From Streptosporangium sandarakinum (GTDB taxonomy: Bacteria > Actinomycetota > Actinomycetes > Streptosporangiales > Streptosporangiaceae): DNA of 64,000 nucleotides. Below the pieces are notes generated by a model that worked only from the letters and a program-made list of their open reading frames with translations, had not been told where the DNA came from and ran no database searches. Shown here one piece after another: positions 17,326 through 26,024 of this stretch. Position 1 is the stretch's first letter, and each line of letters starts with the position of its first letter. Location of the stretch: assembly GCF_013409935.1 (NCBI RefSeq), contig NZ_JACCCO010000001.1:558001-622000 (forward strand), written 5' to 3'. Position numbers and translations under genes: made by a program.

Positions 17326-19395
17326 TTGCGAGTCCTGGCCGTTGTGCCCGCCCGTGGCGGTTCCGTGGGCGTGCCGCTGAAGAACCTGGCCGCGGTGGGC
17401 GGCACCCCGCTGGTCACCCGCGCGGTGCGGGCCTGCGCGCGGGCCGAGCTGATCGACGAGGTCGTGGTCAGCACCGACCACGCGGAGATCGCCCGGGTGG
17501 CCCGCGAGTCCGGGGCGGAGGTGGTCGAGCGGCCGGAGGAGCTGAGCGGGGCCACCGCCTCCAGCGAGTCGGCGGTTCTGCACGTGCTCGACCGGCTTCC
17601 CGAAAGCCCGGAGGTGGTCGTGCTGGTCCAGTGCACCAGCGCGTTCATCGACCCGGCCGACCTCGACGCCGCCGTCACCAGGATCCTGGACGGCAGCGCG
17701 GACGTGGTGTTCTCCGGCGTGGAGACGCACGAGTTCCTGTGGGACGCCGCCGGCGCGGGCGTCAACCACGACCCGTCCTTCCGCCCGCGCCGGCAGGACC
17801 GCGAGCCGCACTTCCGCGAGACCGGCGCGTTCTACGCGATGCGCGCCGACGGCCTGCGCGAGCACGGGCACCGCTTCTTCGGCCGGGTCGCCGTGCAGCC
17901 CGTGCCGTCGCGGCACGCCGTCGAGGTCGACTCCCCCGAGGACCTGGAGATCGTCCGGGCGCTGGCGCCGTTCGTGGACCGGCCCGAACCCCTCGACGTG
18001 GACGCCGTGGTCACCGACTTCGACGGCGTGCACACCGACGACCGCGCCTACGTCGACCAGGACGGCCGCGAGATGGTCGCGGTCAGCCGCTCCGACGGCA
18101 TGGGGGTGGCGCTGCTGCGCGGGTCCGGCGTCAAGTTGCTGATCATGTCCACCGAGCGGAACCCGGTGGTCGCCGCCCGCGCCCGCAAGCTCGACGTGCC
18201 GGTCCTGCAGGGGCTGACCGACAAGCGGACCGTGCTGCGCGACTGGCTGGCCATCGAGGGACTGGACCCGGCCCGCGTCGCCTACGTCGGCAACGACGTC
18301 AACGACCTGGGCCCGATGAGCGAGGTCGGCTGGCCCGTCACCGTGCCCGACGCCCACCCCCGGGTCCGCGCCGCCGCCCGGGTGGTGCTCACCAGGCCCG
18401 GCGGGGCGGGGGCCGTACGGGAACTGTGCGACCGGATCCTCGCCGCGCGCCCCGAACCCGGGGCGGCGCCCGCGCCCGCGTCCGTGCCCGTCCCCCGCGC
18501 CGAACCGAGGGTGACCCCGGCCGCCAGACCGGTACGGATCGGCGACACGCCGGTCGGCGCGGGCCTGCCGGTCTACGTGATCGGCGAGATCGGGATCAAC
18601 CACAACGGCGACCTCGACATCGCGCGCAGGCTCATCGACGTGGCGGCCGAGGCGGGCTGCCAGGCCGTCAAGTTCCAGAAGCGCACCCCGGAGATCTGCG
18701 TGCCGCCGGAGCAGCGCGACCAGATCCGGCAGACGCCGTGGGGCGAGATGACCTACCTGGAGTACAAGCTCAGGACCGAGTTCGGCCGGAACGAGTACAC
18801 CGCGATCGCCGAGCACTGCCGCGAGCGGGGCGTCCACTGGTTCGCCTCACCGTGGGACGTGCCGTCGGTGGAGTTCCTGGAGTCCATGGACGTGGTCACG
18901 CACAAGGTCGCCTCGGCGAGCGTGACGGATCTGGAGCTGCTGCGCGCCCTCGCCGCCACCGGCAAGCCGGTCATCCTGTCCACCGGCATGTCCACGCTGG
19001 AGGAGATCGACCGGGCGGTGGAGATCCTCGGCACCTCCAGGCTCGTGCTGATGCACGCCACATCCACCTACCCCCTCCCCCCGGAGGAGGCCAACCTCCG
19101 CACGATCCACACCCTCCAGGAGCGGTACGGCGTGCCGGTCGGCTACTCCGGCCACGAGCGCGGCCTGCAGATCTCACTCGCCGCGGTGACCCTGGGGGCG
19201 GTGGCCGTGGAACGGCACATCACACTCGACCGCACGATGTGGGGCTCCGACCACGCCGCCTCGCTGGAGCCGGCCGGGCTGGAGCACCTGGTCCGCGACA
19301 TCCGCGTCATCGAGAGCGCACTGGGCGACGGCGTGAAGCGGATCTTCCCCGGCGAGGAGGGGCCGAAGGCCCGCCTGCGGCGCGTCACCGTGTAG
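17326..19395 (+). CDS. trifunctional nonulosonic acid enzyme: CMP-synthetase, HAD phosphatase, NeuB-type synthase
   Basis: A 689-residue, three-domain protein. Residues 1-220 are an acylneuraminate cytidylyltransferase (NeuA; 'LAVVPARGGSVGVPLKNL'). Residues 225-375 are a HAD phosphatase of the Kdo-8-phosphate phosphatase type with an intact 'DFDGV' nucleophile motif (Asp231, Asp233) and 'GNDVNDL'. Residues 410-689 are a NeuB/PseI-like synthase ('IGEIGINHNGD', 'KFQKRTPE', 'STGMSTLEEID', 'YSGHERGLQ') that condenses a sugar with phosphoenolpyruvate. The C-terminal SAF domain usual in NeuB is absent. The three activities equal the steps sugar-6-phosphate to nonulosonate-9-phosphate to free acid to CMP-sugar, as known for Kdn. 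I chose the TTG at 17326 because GAGGAG lies five bases upstream. It leads a glycan operon. Family calls are firm; the exact sugar is inference. Confidence 0.9.
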   Translation: MRVLAVVPARGGSVGVPLKNLAAVGGTPLVTRAVRACARAELIDEVVVSTDHAEIARVARESGAEVVERPEELSGATASSESAVLHVLDRLPESPEVVVLVQCTSAFIDPADLDAAVTRILDGSADVVFSGVETHEFLWDAAGAGVNHDPSFRPRRQDREPHFRETGAFYAMRADGLREHGHRFFGRVAVQPVPSRHAVEVDSPEDLEIVRALAPFVDRPEPLDVDAVVTDFDGVHTDDRAYVDQDGREMVAVSRSDGMGVALLRGSGVKLLIMSTERNPVVAARARKLDVPVLQGLTDKRTVLRDWLAIEGLDPARVAYVGNDVNDLGPMSEVGWPVTVPDAHPRVRAAARVVLTRPGGAGAVRELCDRILAARPEPGAAPAPASVPVPRAEPRVTPAARPVRIGDTPVGAGLPVYVIGEIGINHNGDLDIARRLIDVAAEAGCQAVKFQKRTPEICVPPEQRDQIRQTPWGEMTYLEYKLRTEFGRNEYTAIAEHCRERGVHWFASPWDVPSVEFLESMDVVTHKVASASVTDLELLRALAATGKPVILSTGMSTLEEIDRAVEILGTSRLVLMHATSTYPLPPEEANLRTIHTLQERYGVPVGYSGHERGLQISLAAVTLGAVAVERHITLDRTMWGSDHAASLEPAGLEHLVRDIRVIESALGDGVKRIFPGEEGPKARLRRVTV

Positions 19396-19680
19396 ATGGC
19401 GACGCTGCGCGTCGCGGCTCGGGGGCTCAAACCCGGTGTCTTCTGTGTTCATGGCGACGCTGCGCGTCGCGGCTCGGGGGCTCAAGCCCGGTGTCTTCCC
19501 TCGTCACTACGTCGCTACGCTCCTTCGTTCCTCAGTCCAGACACCGGCGCCCCCTCGCTGTGTTCATGGCGACACTTCGTGTCGCGGCTCCGGGGCTTGA
19601 GTCCGGTGTCTTCCCTCGTCACTACGTCGCTACGCTCCTTCGTTCCTCAGTCCAGACACCGGCGCCCCTTCGCGGGTGGG
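19396..19680 (+). repeat. tandem repeat array 1 (115-bp units)
   Basis: Starts directly after the stop of the NeuA-HAD-NeuB gene. It holds one truncated and two full units of the 114-119 bp repeat family; the conserved core AGACACCGGC recurs at 19539 and 19654. Each unit has a short hairpin GCGACGC-TGC-GCGTCGC (19399-19415), in one copy GCGACAC-TTC-GTGTCGC (19569-19585). The full units also have an outer pair CCGGTGTCT / AGACACCGG. It fills the 305-base gap before the GT2 gene. Apparent reading frames through it are repeat artefacts. Confidence 0.9.
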
Positions 19681-19700
19681 TGTGACCTTGAAAGGGAACC

Positions 19701-20645
19701 TTGATCAGGTTGTCGGTCGTCCTGCCGGTGCGGGACGTTGAGACGTACGTGGCCGACGCGCTGGCGTCCCTCGCCCGGAACGCGCGGCGGGACTTCGAGT
19801 TCATCGTGGTGGACGACGGTTCGGTGGACCGGACCGGGCAGATCATCGAGGACTTCCGCGACGAGCTGCCCGGTCTGGTCGTGCTGCGCAACGAGACGCC
19901 CGTGGGGCTGGCCGACGCCCGCAACCAGGGAGTGTCGCTGGCCTCCGGCCGTTACCTGACCTTCATGGACGGCGACGACTGGCTCGCCCCGGGCTACCTG
20001 GCCGACCTGGTGGCGGCGATCGAGCGGCTCGGCTGCGACTTCGTCCGGGTGGACCACGTTCAGGCCGAGGGTCGTCGGAGGGTGATCCACCGGGCTCCGC
20101 CGGCCGTTCGCGGGGTGGTGCTGAAGCCGCGCGAGCACATCCTGCCCCTGTCGTCTCGGACCATGGTGGACTACCCCTACGCCTGGGCCGGGATCTACCG
20201 CCGTGACCTGGGCGGGCTGCTGACCTTCCCCGGTCGTCTGCACACCGCCGAGGACCGGCCGTGGATCTGGCGGCTGCACCGGCGGGCCGCGTCCTTCGCG
20301 GTGGTGCCGCTGGCCGGGATCTTCTACCGCCGGATGGTGGCGGGCTCACTGACCCAGGTCGGGGACGCCCGGCAACTGCACTTCTTCGACGCGTTCGACC
20401 TGGTCTTCGCCGACCTGGAGAGGGACGCGGAGGAGGAGTTCGCCGCCAAGGCCGCCCGTACCTTCTGCGCGCTGCTGGTCCACCATCTGGAGCTGGGCGA
20501 CCGCTTCTCCCCGGAGCTGCGCGCCCGCTTCGAGGCTCGAGGCGCCCAGGCCCTGCGGCGGCTGCCCGCCGGCCTGCTGGCCGAGGCCGGAAGCCTGGGG
20601 CCGGAGCGCGACGCGGTCCTGCGGAAGCTGCTGGAGGAGCGATGA
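19701..20645 (+). CDS. GT2-family glycosyltransferase
   Basis: Cytoplasmic GT-A glycosyltransferase of 314 residues. The N-terminus is the nucleotide-sugar-binding core: 'LSVVLPVRDVETYVADAL', 'IVVDDGSVDRTGQI', 'ADARNQGVSLASG' and the metal-binding 'MDGDDW' near residue 90. The C-terminal 120 residues are a variable, partly helical region. The TTG start has AAAGGGAA just upstream. It follows the repeat array and overlaps the next gene by four bases (ATGA), so it is part of the nonulosonic-acid glycan operon. It probably adds a neutral sugar or linker unit; acceptor and donor are unknown. Confidence 0.88.
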   Translation: MIRLSVVLPVRDVETYVADALASLARNARRDFEFIVVDDGSVDRTGQIIEDFRDELPGLVVLRNETPVGLADARNQGVSLASGRYLTFMDGDDWLAPGYLADLVAAIERLGCDFVRVDHVQAEGRRRVIHRAPPAVRGVVLKPREHILPLSSRTMVDYPYAWAGIYRRDLGGLLTFPGRLHTAEDRPWIWRLHRRAASFAVVPLAGIFYRRMVAGSLTQVGDARQLHFFDAFDLVFADLERDAEEEFAAKAARTFCALLVHHLELGDRFSPELRARFEARGAQALRRLPAGLLAEAGSLGPERDAVLRKLLEER

Positions 20646-21949
20646 CACGGCTGTTCTACGCCTCGACGCTGTTCGGGGCGATGACGCTGGCGGCCGCGAT
20701 CGACGACGGCCGTTTCGGGCCGCGCGATGACCGGCGGATCCTGCTGGTCTCCAACAACGCCGCCGTCCCGGAGGTCACGCCGTCGCTGGACGAGGCTCCG
20801 GGGTTCGCCCCGCTGCGCCCGCGCTTCGACGAGGTCCACTCGTGGAACGAGATCGTGGCACCGATGCACCCGTCGGACTGGAAGGCGCGCGCCATCGAGG
20901 TCCCGATGCTGAGCCGCCTGCTGGCCACGCGGCTCTCCCTCGGTGACGACCTGTGCGAGCTGGTCCTGGAGTCCGTCGCGGTGCCGCCCGCCCGGACCGT
21001 CGCCACGCTGGTCAGGGACTGCCCGATCACCGTCTACTCCGACGGCCTGATGAGCTACGGCCCCACCCGTGACGCCCTGCCGCTGGAGATCTCCGGGCGG
21101 ATCACCCGGCTGCTCCACCTCGACCTGGTGCCGGGCCTGGCCCCACTGCTGCTGTCGGAGTACGGCGTGCCCGCCGACGCCCTCCCGGACCGGGCGTTCC
21201 TGGACGTGGTGGAGTCGGTGACCTCGGCGGTGGACCCGGCCGCGGCAGCTCCGGACGTGCCCGGGGCTCCGGAGAGCCGGGCGATGATCCTGGGCCAGTA
21301 CCTGTCGGCGCTCGGCATCGTCACCGCCGACGAGGAGGCGGGGCTGCACGCGGACATGCTGCGCGGCGTGGCCGCCCGGGGGTTCGGCACCGTCCTGTTC
21401 AAGCCCCACCCGGCGGCCGGGCGCCGGCATGCCCTCCGGCTGCGGGAGACGGCCGCGGAACTGGGCGTCAGACTGGAGGTCGCCACGGAGAGCGTCCCCG
21501 CCGAGTCGTACTTCGCGGCCCTGCGGCCCGGGCTGGTCGTCGGCTGCTTCTCCACCGCGCTGATCACCGCGAGGAACCACTACGGCCTGCCGGTGGCGGC
21601 GATGGGGGGCGAGCTGGTTCTGGAGCGGCTCTCGCCGTACGAGAACAGCAACCGGATCCCGGTGACGATCACCGACGCCCTGCTGCCCCGGCTGGCGGCC
21701 GACGGGTCGGTGAGCGATCCGCCACCGGTGGACCTGCCCGCCCTGGTCCGCGCGGTCGGCTACTGCATGCGCGCCGGGGCCCATCCCGGCCTGCGCGAGG
21801 CCGCGTCCGCCCACCTGGACGCGCACGGTCCCGATCGTTACTTCAAGCGCCAGAGACTGTCCGCCCTGGAGCTGCTTCCCGCCCGGGACCGTACGGCGCC
21901 GGGGACGCTCGGCCGTCTCCGGCGGCGTCTGTCGCAGACGCTCCTGTAA
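20642..21949 (+). CDS. polysialyltransferase-like glycosyltransferase
   Basis: A 435-residue protein resembling the alpha-2,8-polysialyltransferase family of GT-B enzymes. The motifs that mark bacterial sialyltransferases are visible: a D/E-D/E-G-like 'VYSDGLMSYG' near residue 131, an HP motif 'FKPHPAAG' near 255, and a Ser/Thr motif 'CFSTALITA' near 301. Its start overlaps the GT2 stop (ATGA), indicating coupled translation. With the CMP-sugar enzyme upstream it most likely transfers the nonulosonic acid into a cell-wall or surface polymer. No signal peptide, so it acts at the cytoplasmic face. The family call is good, the donor inferred. Confidence 0.8.
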   Translation: MTRLFYASTLFGAMTLAAAIDDGRFGPRDDRRILLVSNNAAVPEVTPSLDEAPGFAPLRPRFDEVHSWNEIVAPMHPSDWKARAIEVPMLSRLLATRLSLGDDLCELVLESVAVPPARTVATLVRDCPITVYSDGLMSYGPTRDALPLEISGRITRLLHLDLVPGLAPLLLSEYGVPADALPDRAFLDVVESVTSAVDPAAAAPDVPGAPESRAMILGQYLSALGIVTADEEAGLHADMLRGVAARGFGTVLFKPHPAAGRRHALRLRETAAELGVRLEVATESVPAESYFAALRPGLVVGCFSTALITARNHYGLPVAAMGGELVLERLSPYENSNRIPVTITDALLPRLAADGSVSDPPPVDLPALVRAVGYCMRAGAHPGLREAASAHLDAHGPDRYFKRQRLSALELLPARDRTAPGTLGRLRRRLSQTLL

Positions 21950-22056
21950 AACCCAAAATTCAGACATATGTGCCCCTTGACCTGGGAATATCGTCCTTCA
22001 GTCGTTTTGAATGCGGTTCGGGAACCGCGCTGAGAGGGCGATCGAGAGGCAGGGGG

Positions 22057-23403
22057 ATGACGCTGCGGACGCGCAGCACCGTGATCGCCGCGCTACTGAC
22101 CACGGTGGTCGTCGTGCTGGGCTGGCTGGGGCTGCTCGCCGTTCTCCAACGGCTGGAGGACGGCGAGGTGCGCGATCAGGTCACGTCGCTGGCGCGGCAG
22201 AACGCGGCGATCGTCCGGGAGGACAGCACGCCCACCCTGGTGGCCGCCGAGGAGAGCGGGGTCGCCCAGCTGGTGATCGGCGGGAGGGTGGCCGGCACCG
22301 CGCCCGAGTCGGCCGACCGGCGGCCTCTCACGACGGCCCGCCCGGCCATGGGAGAACCGAACTGGAAAGGGACCGTCACCTGGAACGGACAGCGGATGAT
22401 CACCGTGGGCTACGCCGTCCCCGGTGGAATGGTCTACGCCGCGCAGCCGGAGCCCGGACTGTTCTTCGACCCGCCGCGGGCGGCGCTGATCGGCGCGGCC
22501 GGGCTGGTTTGCGTGGGCCTGGTCTCCCTGGCCACCTGGCTGACCATGTCCAGGGCGCTCGCCTCGATCGAGGGCATCCGCGCGGAGCTGCATGAGATCA
22601 CCGCCACCGACCTGGGCCGGCGGGTGCCGGAGCCACAGCATCCGGAGGAGTTCAGGAGGCTGGCGGAGACCGTCAACGCCACGCTGGGGCGGCTGGAGGA
22701 GGCCGTCGGCCGGCAGCGGCGGTTCGCCGCCGACGCCTCCCACGAACTGCGCAGCCCGGTCACGGCCCTGCGGACCCAGCTCGACCTGGCGATGTCCGAT
22801 CCCGAACCGGACACCGACGCGACGCTCGAGGGGCTGGACCGCGCGATCGACCGGCTCCAACTGCTGGTGGACGACCTGCTGGCGGTGATCCGGCTGGACG
22901 CCACCGCACCGGCCGGCCACGAGCGGATCGACCTGGGCGAGCTGGTCCGCACCGAGCTGGACCGCCGCCCCGACGAGATCACCCGCGACCTGGCGGCGGG
23001 CGCGCTGGTCGAGGGCGATCGGCTGCAGCTGGCCCGGGTGCTGACCAACCTGGTGGACAACGCGCTGCGGCACGCCGAGCACGAGGTGCAGGTGAAGGTC
23101 CGCCCCGATGCCGATTCGGAGCACGCGGTGCTGGAGGTCATCGACGACGGCGGCGGCATCCCGGAGGCCGACCGGGAGCGGGTGTTCCAGCGGTTCGTCC
23201 GGCTGAAGGAGGGCCGAGAGCGCGACGCGAGCGGCAGCGGGCTGGGCCTGCCGATCGCCCGGGAGATCGCCGAGGGCCACGGCGGCAGCCTGGACATCGC
23301 CGACTGCGAACACGGCGCCCGTTTCGTCCTACGACTCCCCCTGCTGCCAGGAGACACCGGTCCGACAGAGGAGCCCACGAGGGAACGCCAGTGTCTGGAC
23401 TGA
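22057..23403 (+). CDS. orphan sensor histidine kinase
   Basis: Membrane sensor kinase of 448 residues. Two transmembrane helices (about 8-30 and 145-168) flank an extracellular sensor of about 115 residues. A HAMP domain, the dimerisation box 'DASHELRSPVTALRTQ' (phosphoacceptor His near 231), the N box 'LVDNALRHA', 'DDGGGI' and 'GSGLGLPIA' complete a canonical HisKA-HATPase_c kinase. No response regulator is adjacent, so it is an orphan or partners with a distant regulator. Start by ATG at 22057 after a G-rich site. Odd: the last residues and the stop codon are encoded by the start of repeat array 2. Position beside glycan genes hints at envelope sensing. Confidence 0.9.
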   Translation: MTLRTRSTVIAALLTTVVVVLGWLGLLAVLQRLEDGEVRDQVTSLARQNAAIVREDSTPTLVAAEESGVAQLVIGGRVAGTAPESADRRPLTTARPAMGEPNWKGTVTWNGQRMITVGYAVPGGMVYAAQPEPGLFFDPPRAALIGAAGLVCVGLVSLATWLTMSRALASIEGIRAELHEITATDLGRRVPEPQHPEEFRRLAETVNATLGRLEEAVGRQRRFAADASHELRSPVTALRTQLDLAMSDPEPDTDATLEGLDRAIDRLQLLVDDLLAVIRLDATAPAGHERIDLGELVRTELDRRPDEITRDLAAGALVEGDRLQLARVLTNLVDNALRHAEHEVQVKVRPDADSEHAVLEVIDDGGGIPEADRERVFQRFVRLKEGRERDASGSGLGLPIAREIAEGHGGSLDIADCEHGARFVLRLPLLPGDTGPTEEPTRERQCLD

Positions 23404-23790
23404 GGAGCCGCGAGGGGGGCGCCGGTGTCTGGACTGAGGAACGCAGCCGCGCAGCGACGAAGTGACGAGGGAAGACACCGGACACCAGCCCCCGAGCCGC
23501 GACGCGCAGCGTCGCCATGAACACAGCGAGGGGGGCGCCGGTGTCTGGACTGAGGAACGCAGCCGCGCAGCGACGAAGTGACGAGGGAAGACACCGGACA
23601 CCAGCCCCCGAGCCGCGACGCGCAGCGTCGCCATGAACACAGCGAGGGGGGCGCCGGTGTCTGGACTGAGGAACGCAGCCGCGCAGCGACGAAGTGACGA
23701 GGGAAGACACCGGACACCAGCCCCCGAGCCGCGACGCGCAGCGTCGCCATAAATACAGCCCCGAGCCGCGACGCGTTAGCGTCGCCATGA
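23387..23790 (-). repeat. tandem repeat array 2 (three 116-bp units plus partial ends)
   Basis: The core GCCGGTGTCT (plus strand) recurs at 23421, 23537 and 23653, exactly 116 bases apart, in nearly identical units. A partial copy starts at 23387 inside the kinase gene, and a partial hairpin copy at the right end enters the glycosyltransferase gene. Each unit contains the outer pair CCGGTGTCT / AGACACCGG and the small hairpin GCGACGC-GCA-GCGTCGC. In the right-end partial copy the hairpin loop contains the TAA stop of the minus-strand gene. The array fills the gap between two convergent genes. Confidence 0.92.
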
Positions 23791-24990
23791 GTACGAGATC
23801 TTGAGGTAGCGGTTCATCCTGCGCCGGGCGCGGCGGCCGGCGCGCAGCACTCTGGGCGGGACCTCCACGCGCAGCCGGGCGCGGCGGCGGGCGGCGGCGT
23901 ACGCCGGCCCGTCGAGCAGGGAGCGGGCCGGCACCAGGCGTCCCGATCGGGCCTTGCCGACCAGGGTGACCAGGTGGGAGGTCCAGTCGTCCAAGCCGCC
24001 GGGGTGGAAGTAGTTGGCCCGGCACCACTCCTCGTCCGGGGTGAGGAAGCGCCCATCGGCCAGGTCGCCGAGGGTGCCGAGCAGCCCGCTCCCCTCGAAG
24101 ACGAGGTTGATCGTCTCGGCGCCCACCCCGAAGTCCGACAGCACCAGCAGCGGCACGGAGCAGGCGATCGCCTCCAGTGCGGCGGTCGAGCTGACCGTGA
24201 CGAATCCCGCCGCGCGGGCGAGGTGGTCGCGCATCGGGCCGGCCTCGAACCGCACGGCGTCGGCGGGGACCGTGGCCCGTTCGGCCAGCTCCCGCCACAG
24301 CCGCCGGTAGGGGTGCCGCTCGGCGTGGGTCTGGCGCTCGTCGTCCAGGGCGCGGAGCTTGACCACGACGTCCAGGTCCGGCCGCCGCCCGGCCAGTCCG
24401 GCCAGGGACAGCAGGATCCGCTCCCGGTCCTCCCTGCGCCTGGGCACCTTGGCCTGGGCGGCGAACACCACGCGGTCGCGCGGACCGGAGGCGGGCGGTG
24501 CCTGGCCCGCGGGCAGGAACGGCAGCCGGGCCAGTCCGACCGCGCCACCGCCGCCCAGCCTCCGGCCGAGTTCGGTGAACTCCGCCACCTCCCGCCCGCT
24601 GTGCAGGACGAACAGGTCGCAGCCGCTGCGGAACAGCCACGCCTTCTCGGTTGCCGGGACGGAGATGCCCGGCAGCCCTGAGACGAACACCGGTCTCGGC
24701 GAGAGGCCGGCGAGCACCTCGGCGACCAGCACGTCCACCACCGGGCCGGTGCAGGCGGCCAGCACCGCGTCGGGTCGCAGCCGTTCGGCCGCCCGGCGCA
24801 GCGCCCGCGCCGACAGCACCGGCGGGTCGGCGGCCACGCCGGTGACGGCCGCGCGGATCTGCGCCGGTGAGGGCGCGATGGGGGTACGGATCACCGCCAG
24901 CTCCGCCGTACAGCCGCCGGGAAGGTCCGCGAGCAGGTGGGCGGCCCACTTCAGGTAGGAATCCGAGTCGGCCACGGCCAGGACCTTCAC
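23776..24990 (-). CDS. putative GT-B glycosyltransferase of the glycan locus (DUF6716-like)
   Basis: A 404-residue protein with a Rossmann-like N-terminus ('VKVLAVADSDSYLKWAAHL') and a GT-B-like C-terminal half ('VVFAAQAKVPRRREDRER', 'FVTVSSTAALEAIACSVP'). The first part, including 'PVFVSGLPGISVP', resembles a family of predicted glycosyltransferases often found beside sialic-acid-like synthesis genes in actinomycetes; I recall it as DUF6716 but cannot check. Its GTG start overlaps the upstream gene's stop (GTGA). The last four residues and the stop codon come from the neighbouring repeat array. No signal peptide. Likely role: adding a sugar in surface-polymer assembly. Confidence 0.7.
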   Translation of the reverse strand: MKVLAVADSDSYLKWAAHLLADLPGGCTAELAVIRTPIAPSPAQIRAAVTGVAADPPVLSARALRRAAERLRPDAVLAACTGPVVDVLVAEVLAGLSPRPVFVSGLPGISVPATEKAWLFRSGCDLFVLHSGREVAEFTELGRRLGGGGAVGLARLPFLPAGQAPPASGPRDRVVFAAQAKVPRRREDRERILLSLAGLAGRRPDLDVVVKLRALDDERQTHAERHPYRRLWRELAERATVPADAVRFEAGPMRDHLARAAGFVTVSSTAALEAIACSVPLLVLSDFGVGAETINLVFEGSGLLGTLGDLADGRFLTPDEEWCRANYFHPGGLDDWTSHLVTLVGKARSGRLVPARSLLDGPAYAAARRRARLRVEVPPRVLRAGRRARRRMNRYLKISYSWRR

Positions 24991-26024
24991 CTTGTGACTC
25001 CGGTGTCGTGATGGGCGAACATCGACAGGTGTGAGCGGAGGGAGGGCGCGGCCTGAGCGGTCCACCACTCGTCGGGGACGTCCACCGCCTCCACTGTGAC
25101 GCCCCGGGACGCCAGCAGGACCCGCAGCGAGGTGACGGCGGTGGACGGCAGGCTGAGCACCCGCTGCCCCGGGTCCAGTCCCCGCAGGGTCATCTCGGCG
25201 GGGATCCCGGCGTCGTAGACGGTGACGCCGGGCTGTGCGGCGACCCGTTCGAGGTCGCCCTGGTCCTCCCGGCGGTGCGGGAAGTAGGCCACCGGACCGG
25301 CCGCTCCCACCCCGGCGAGCCAGGCGAGATAGCGGTCGCGGTGGATCAGGCCGTTGCGCACCAGCGAGGTGCCGAGGACGACCGTGGGCTCCTGTGGCCG
25401 GAGTCGGCGCGGAGGCTGGGCGCGCAGCCAGGCGAAGTCGTGGACGACCAGCTCGGTCCCCCTGCCGCGTACGGCGCGCCCCAGGTCGTCCGGGACGGGC
25501 AGCGCGGTGAAGACCGTCAGCCGGCCCGACCGGGCGGCCGCGCGCAGCCGCAGGCCGGCCGCCGCGCCGAGGACGGAGCGCAGCGGGCCCGCGGCGGCCC
25601 GGGCCCGCAGCAGCGGTTTGCCGGGCGGCCCGGCGAGCAGCTCCAGGAGCCTGATCGTGGCCAGCCCGTCGTCGACGACCACGATCCGGCCGGGGAGGGC
25701 GGTGAGCCAGCGGGCCTGGACCCGGCCGGAGAAGGCGTCGCCGATCACCCAGGTCACGCCCCGCCGGGGCTTGGGCGGTCCGGGCGCCGGGCGGGCCTGC
25801 TCCAGGCCCGCGGGGAGGGCGAGGCGGGCCAGCTCCCGGCGGGTGGCGGCCAGCGGGCGCGACCCGGCGCGGGACATCACCCTGACGTGGGCGCCGAGCA
25901 GCCCGGCGTGGCATGCCTCGACCACGCAGAGCAGTTGCAGGGGGGATTCCGCCCAGGCGACGGCCGAAGGCTGTTCCCGCGCGTGGTCCCGCCCCTCCTC
26001 CACGCCGGGCGATGACCCGTTCAC
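24987..26024 (-). CDS. putative sialyltransferase-like glycosyltransferase
   Basis: A 345-residue protein with the N-terminal motif 'WAESPLQLLCVVEACH', close to the 'SPLQLL' opening of capsular and LPS sialyltransferase-like families. Further inside are a DDG motif ('IVVVDDGLAT', about 115), an HP-like 'YFPHRRED' (about 248) and a Ser/Thr motif 'LPSTAVTSLR' (about 294), the set typical of bacterial sialyltransferases. I chose the GTG at 26024 because GGTGAGG precedes it. It is the first gene of a two-gene operon convergent with the kinase. The locus thus encodes at least two CMP-nonulosonate transferase candidates. Function inferred from motifs and context. Confidence 0.7.
   Translation of the reverse strand: MNGSSPGVEEGRDHAREQPSAVAWAESPLQLLCVVEACHAGLLGAHVRVMSRAGSRPLAATRRELARLALPAGLEQARPAPGPPKPRRGVTWVIGDAFSGRVQARWLTALPGRIVVVDDGLATIRLLELLAGPPGKPLLRARAAAGPLRSVLGAAAGLRLRAAARSGRLTVFTALPVPDDLGRAVRGRGTELVVHDFAWLRAQPPRRLRPQEPTVVLGTSLVRNGLIHRDRYLAWLAGVGAAGPVAYFPHRREDQGDLERVAAQPGVTVYDAGIPAEMTLRGLDPGQRVLSLPSTAVTSLRVLLASRGVTVEAVDVPDEWWTAQAAPSLRSHLSMFAHHDTGVTR

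Noticed and set aside
19396..19704. Small proteins starting MATLRVAARGL in the repeat arrays
   Set aside because: The frames simply read through 114-119 bp repeats in several phases; the 115, 116 and 119 periods are not multiples of three, and no ribosome sites are seen.
23387..23790. Insertion sequence or MITE ends
   Set aside because: There is no transposase, no consistent target duplication and no flanking terminal inverted repeat beyond the internal hairpins.
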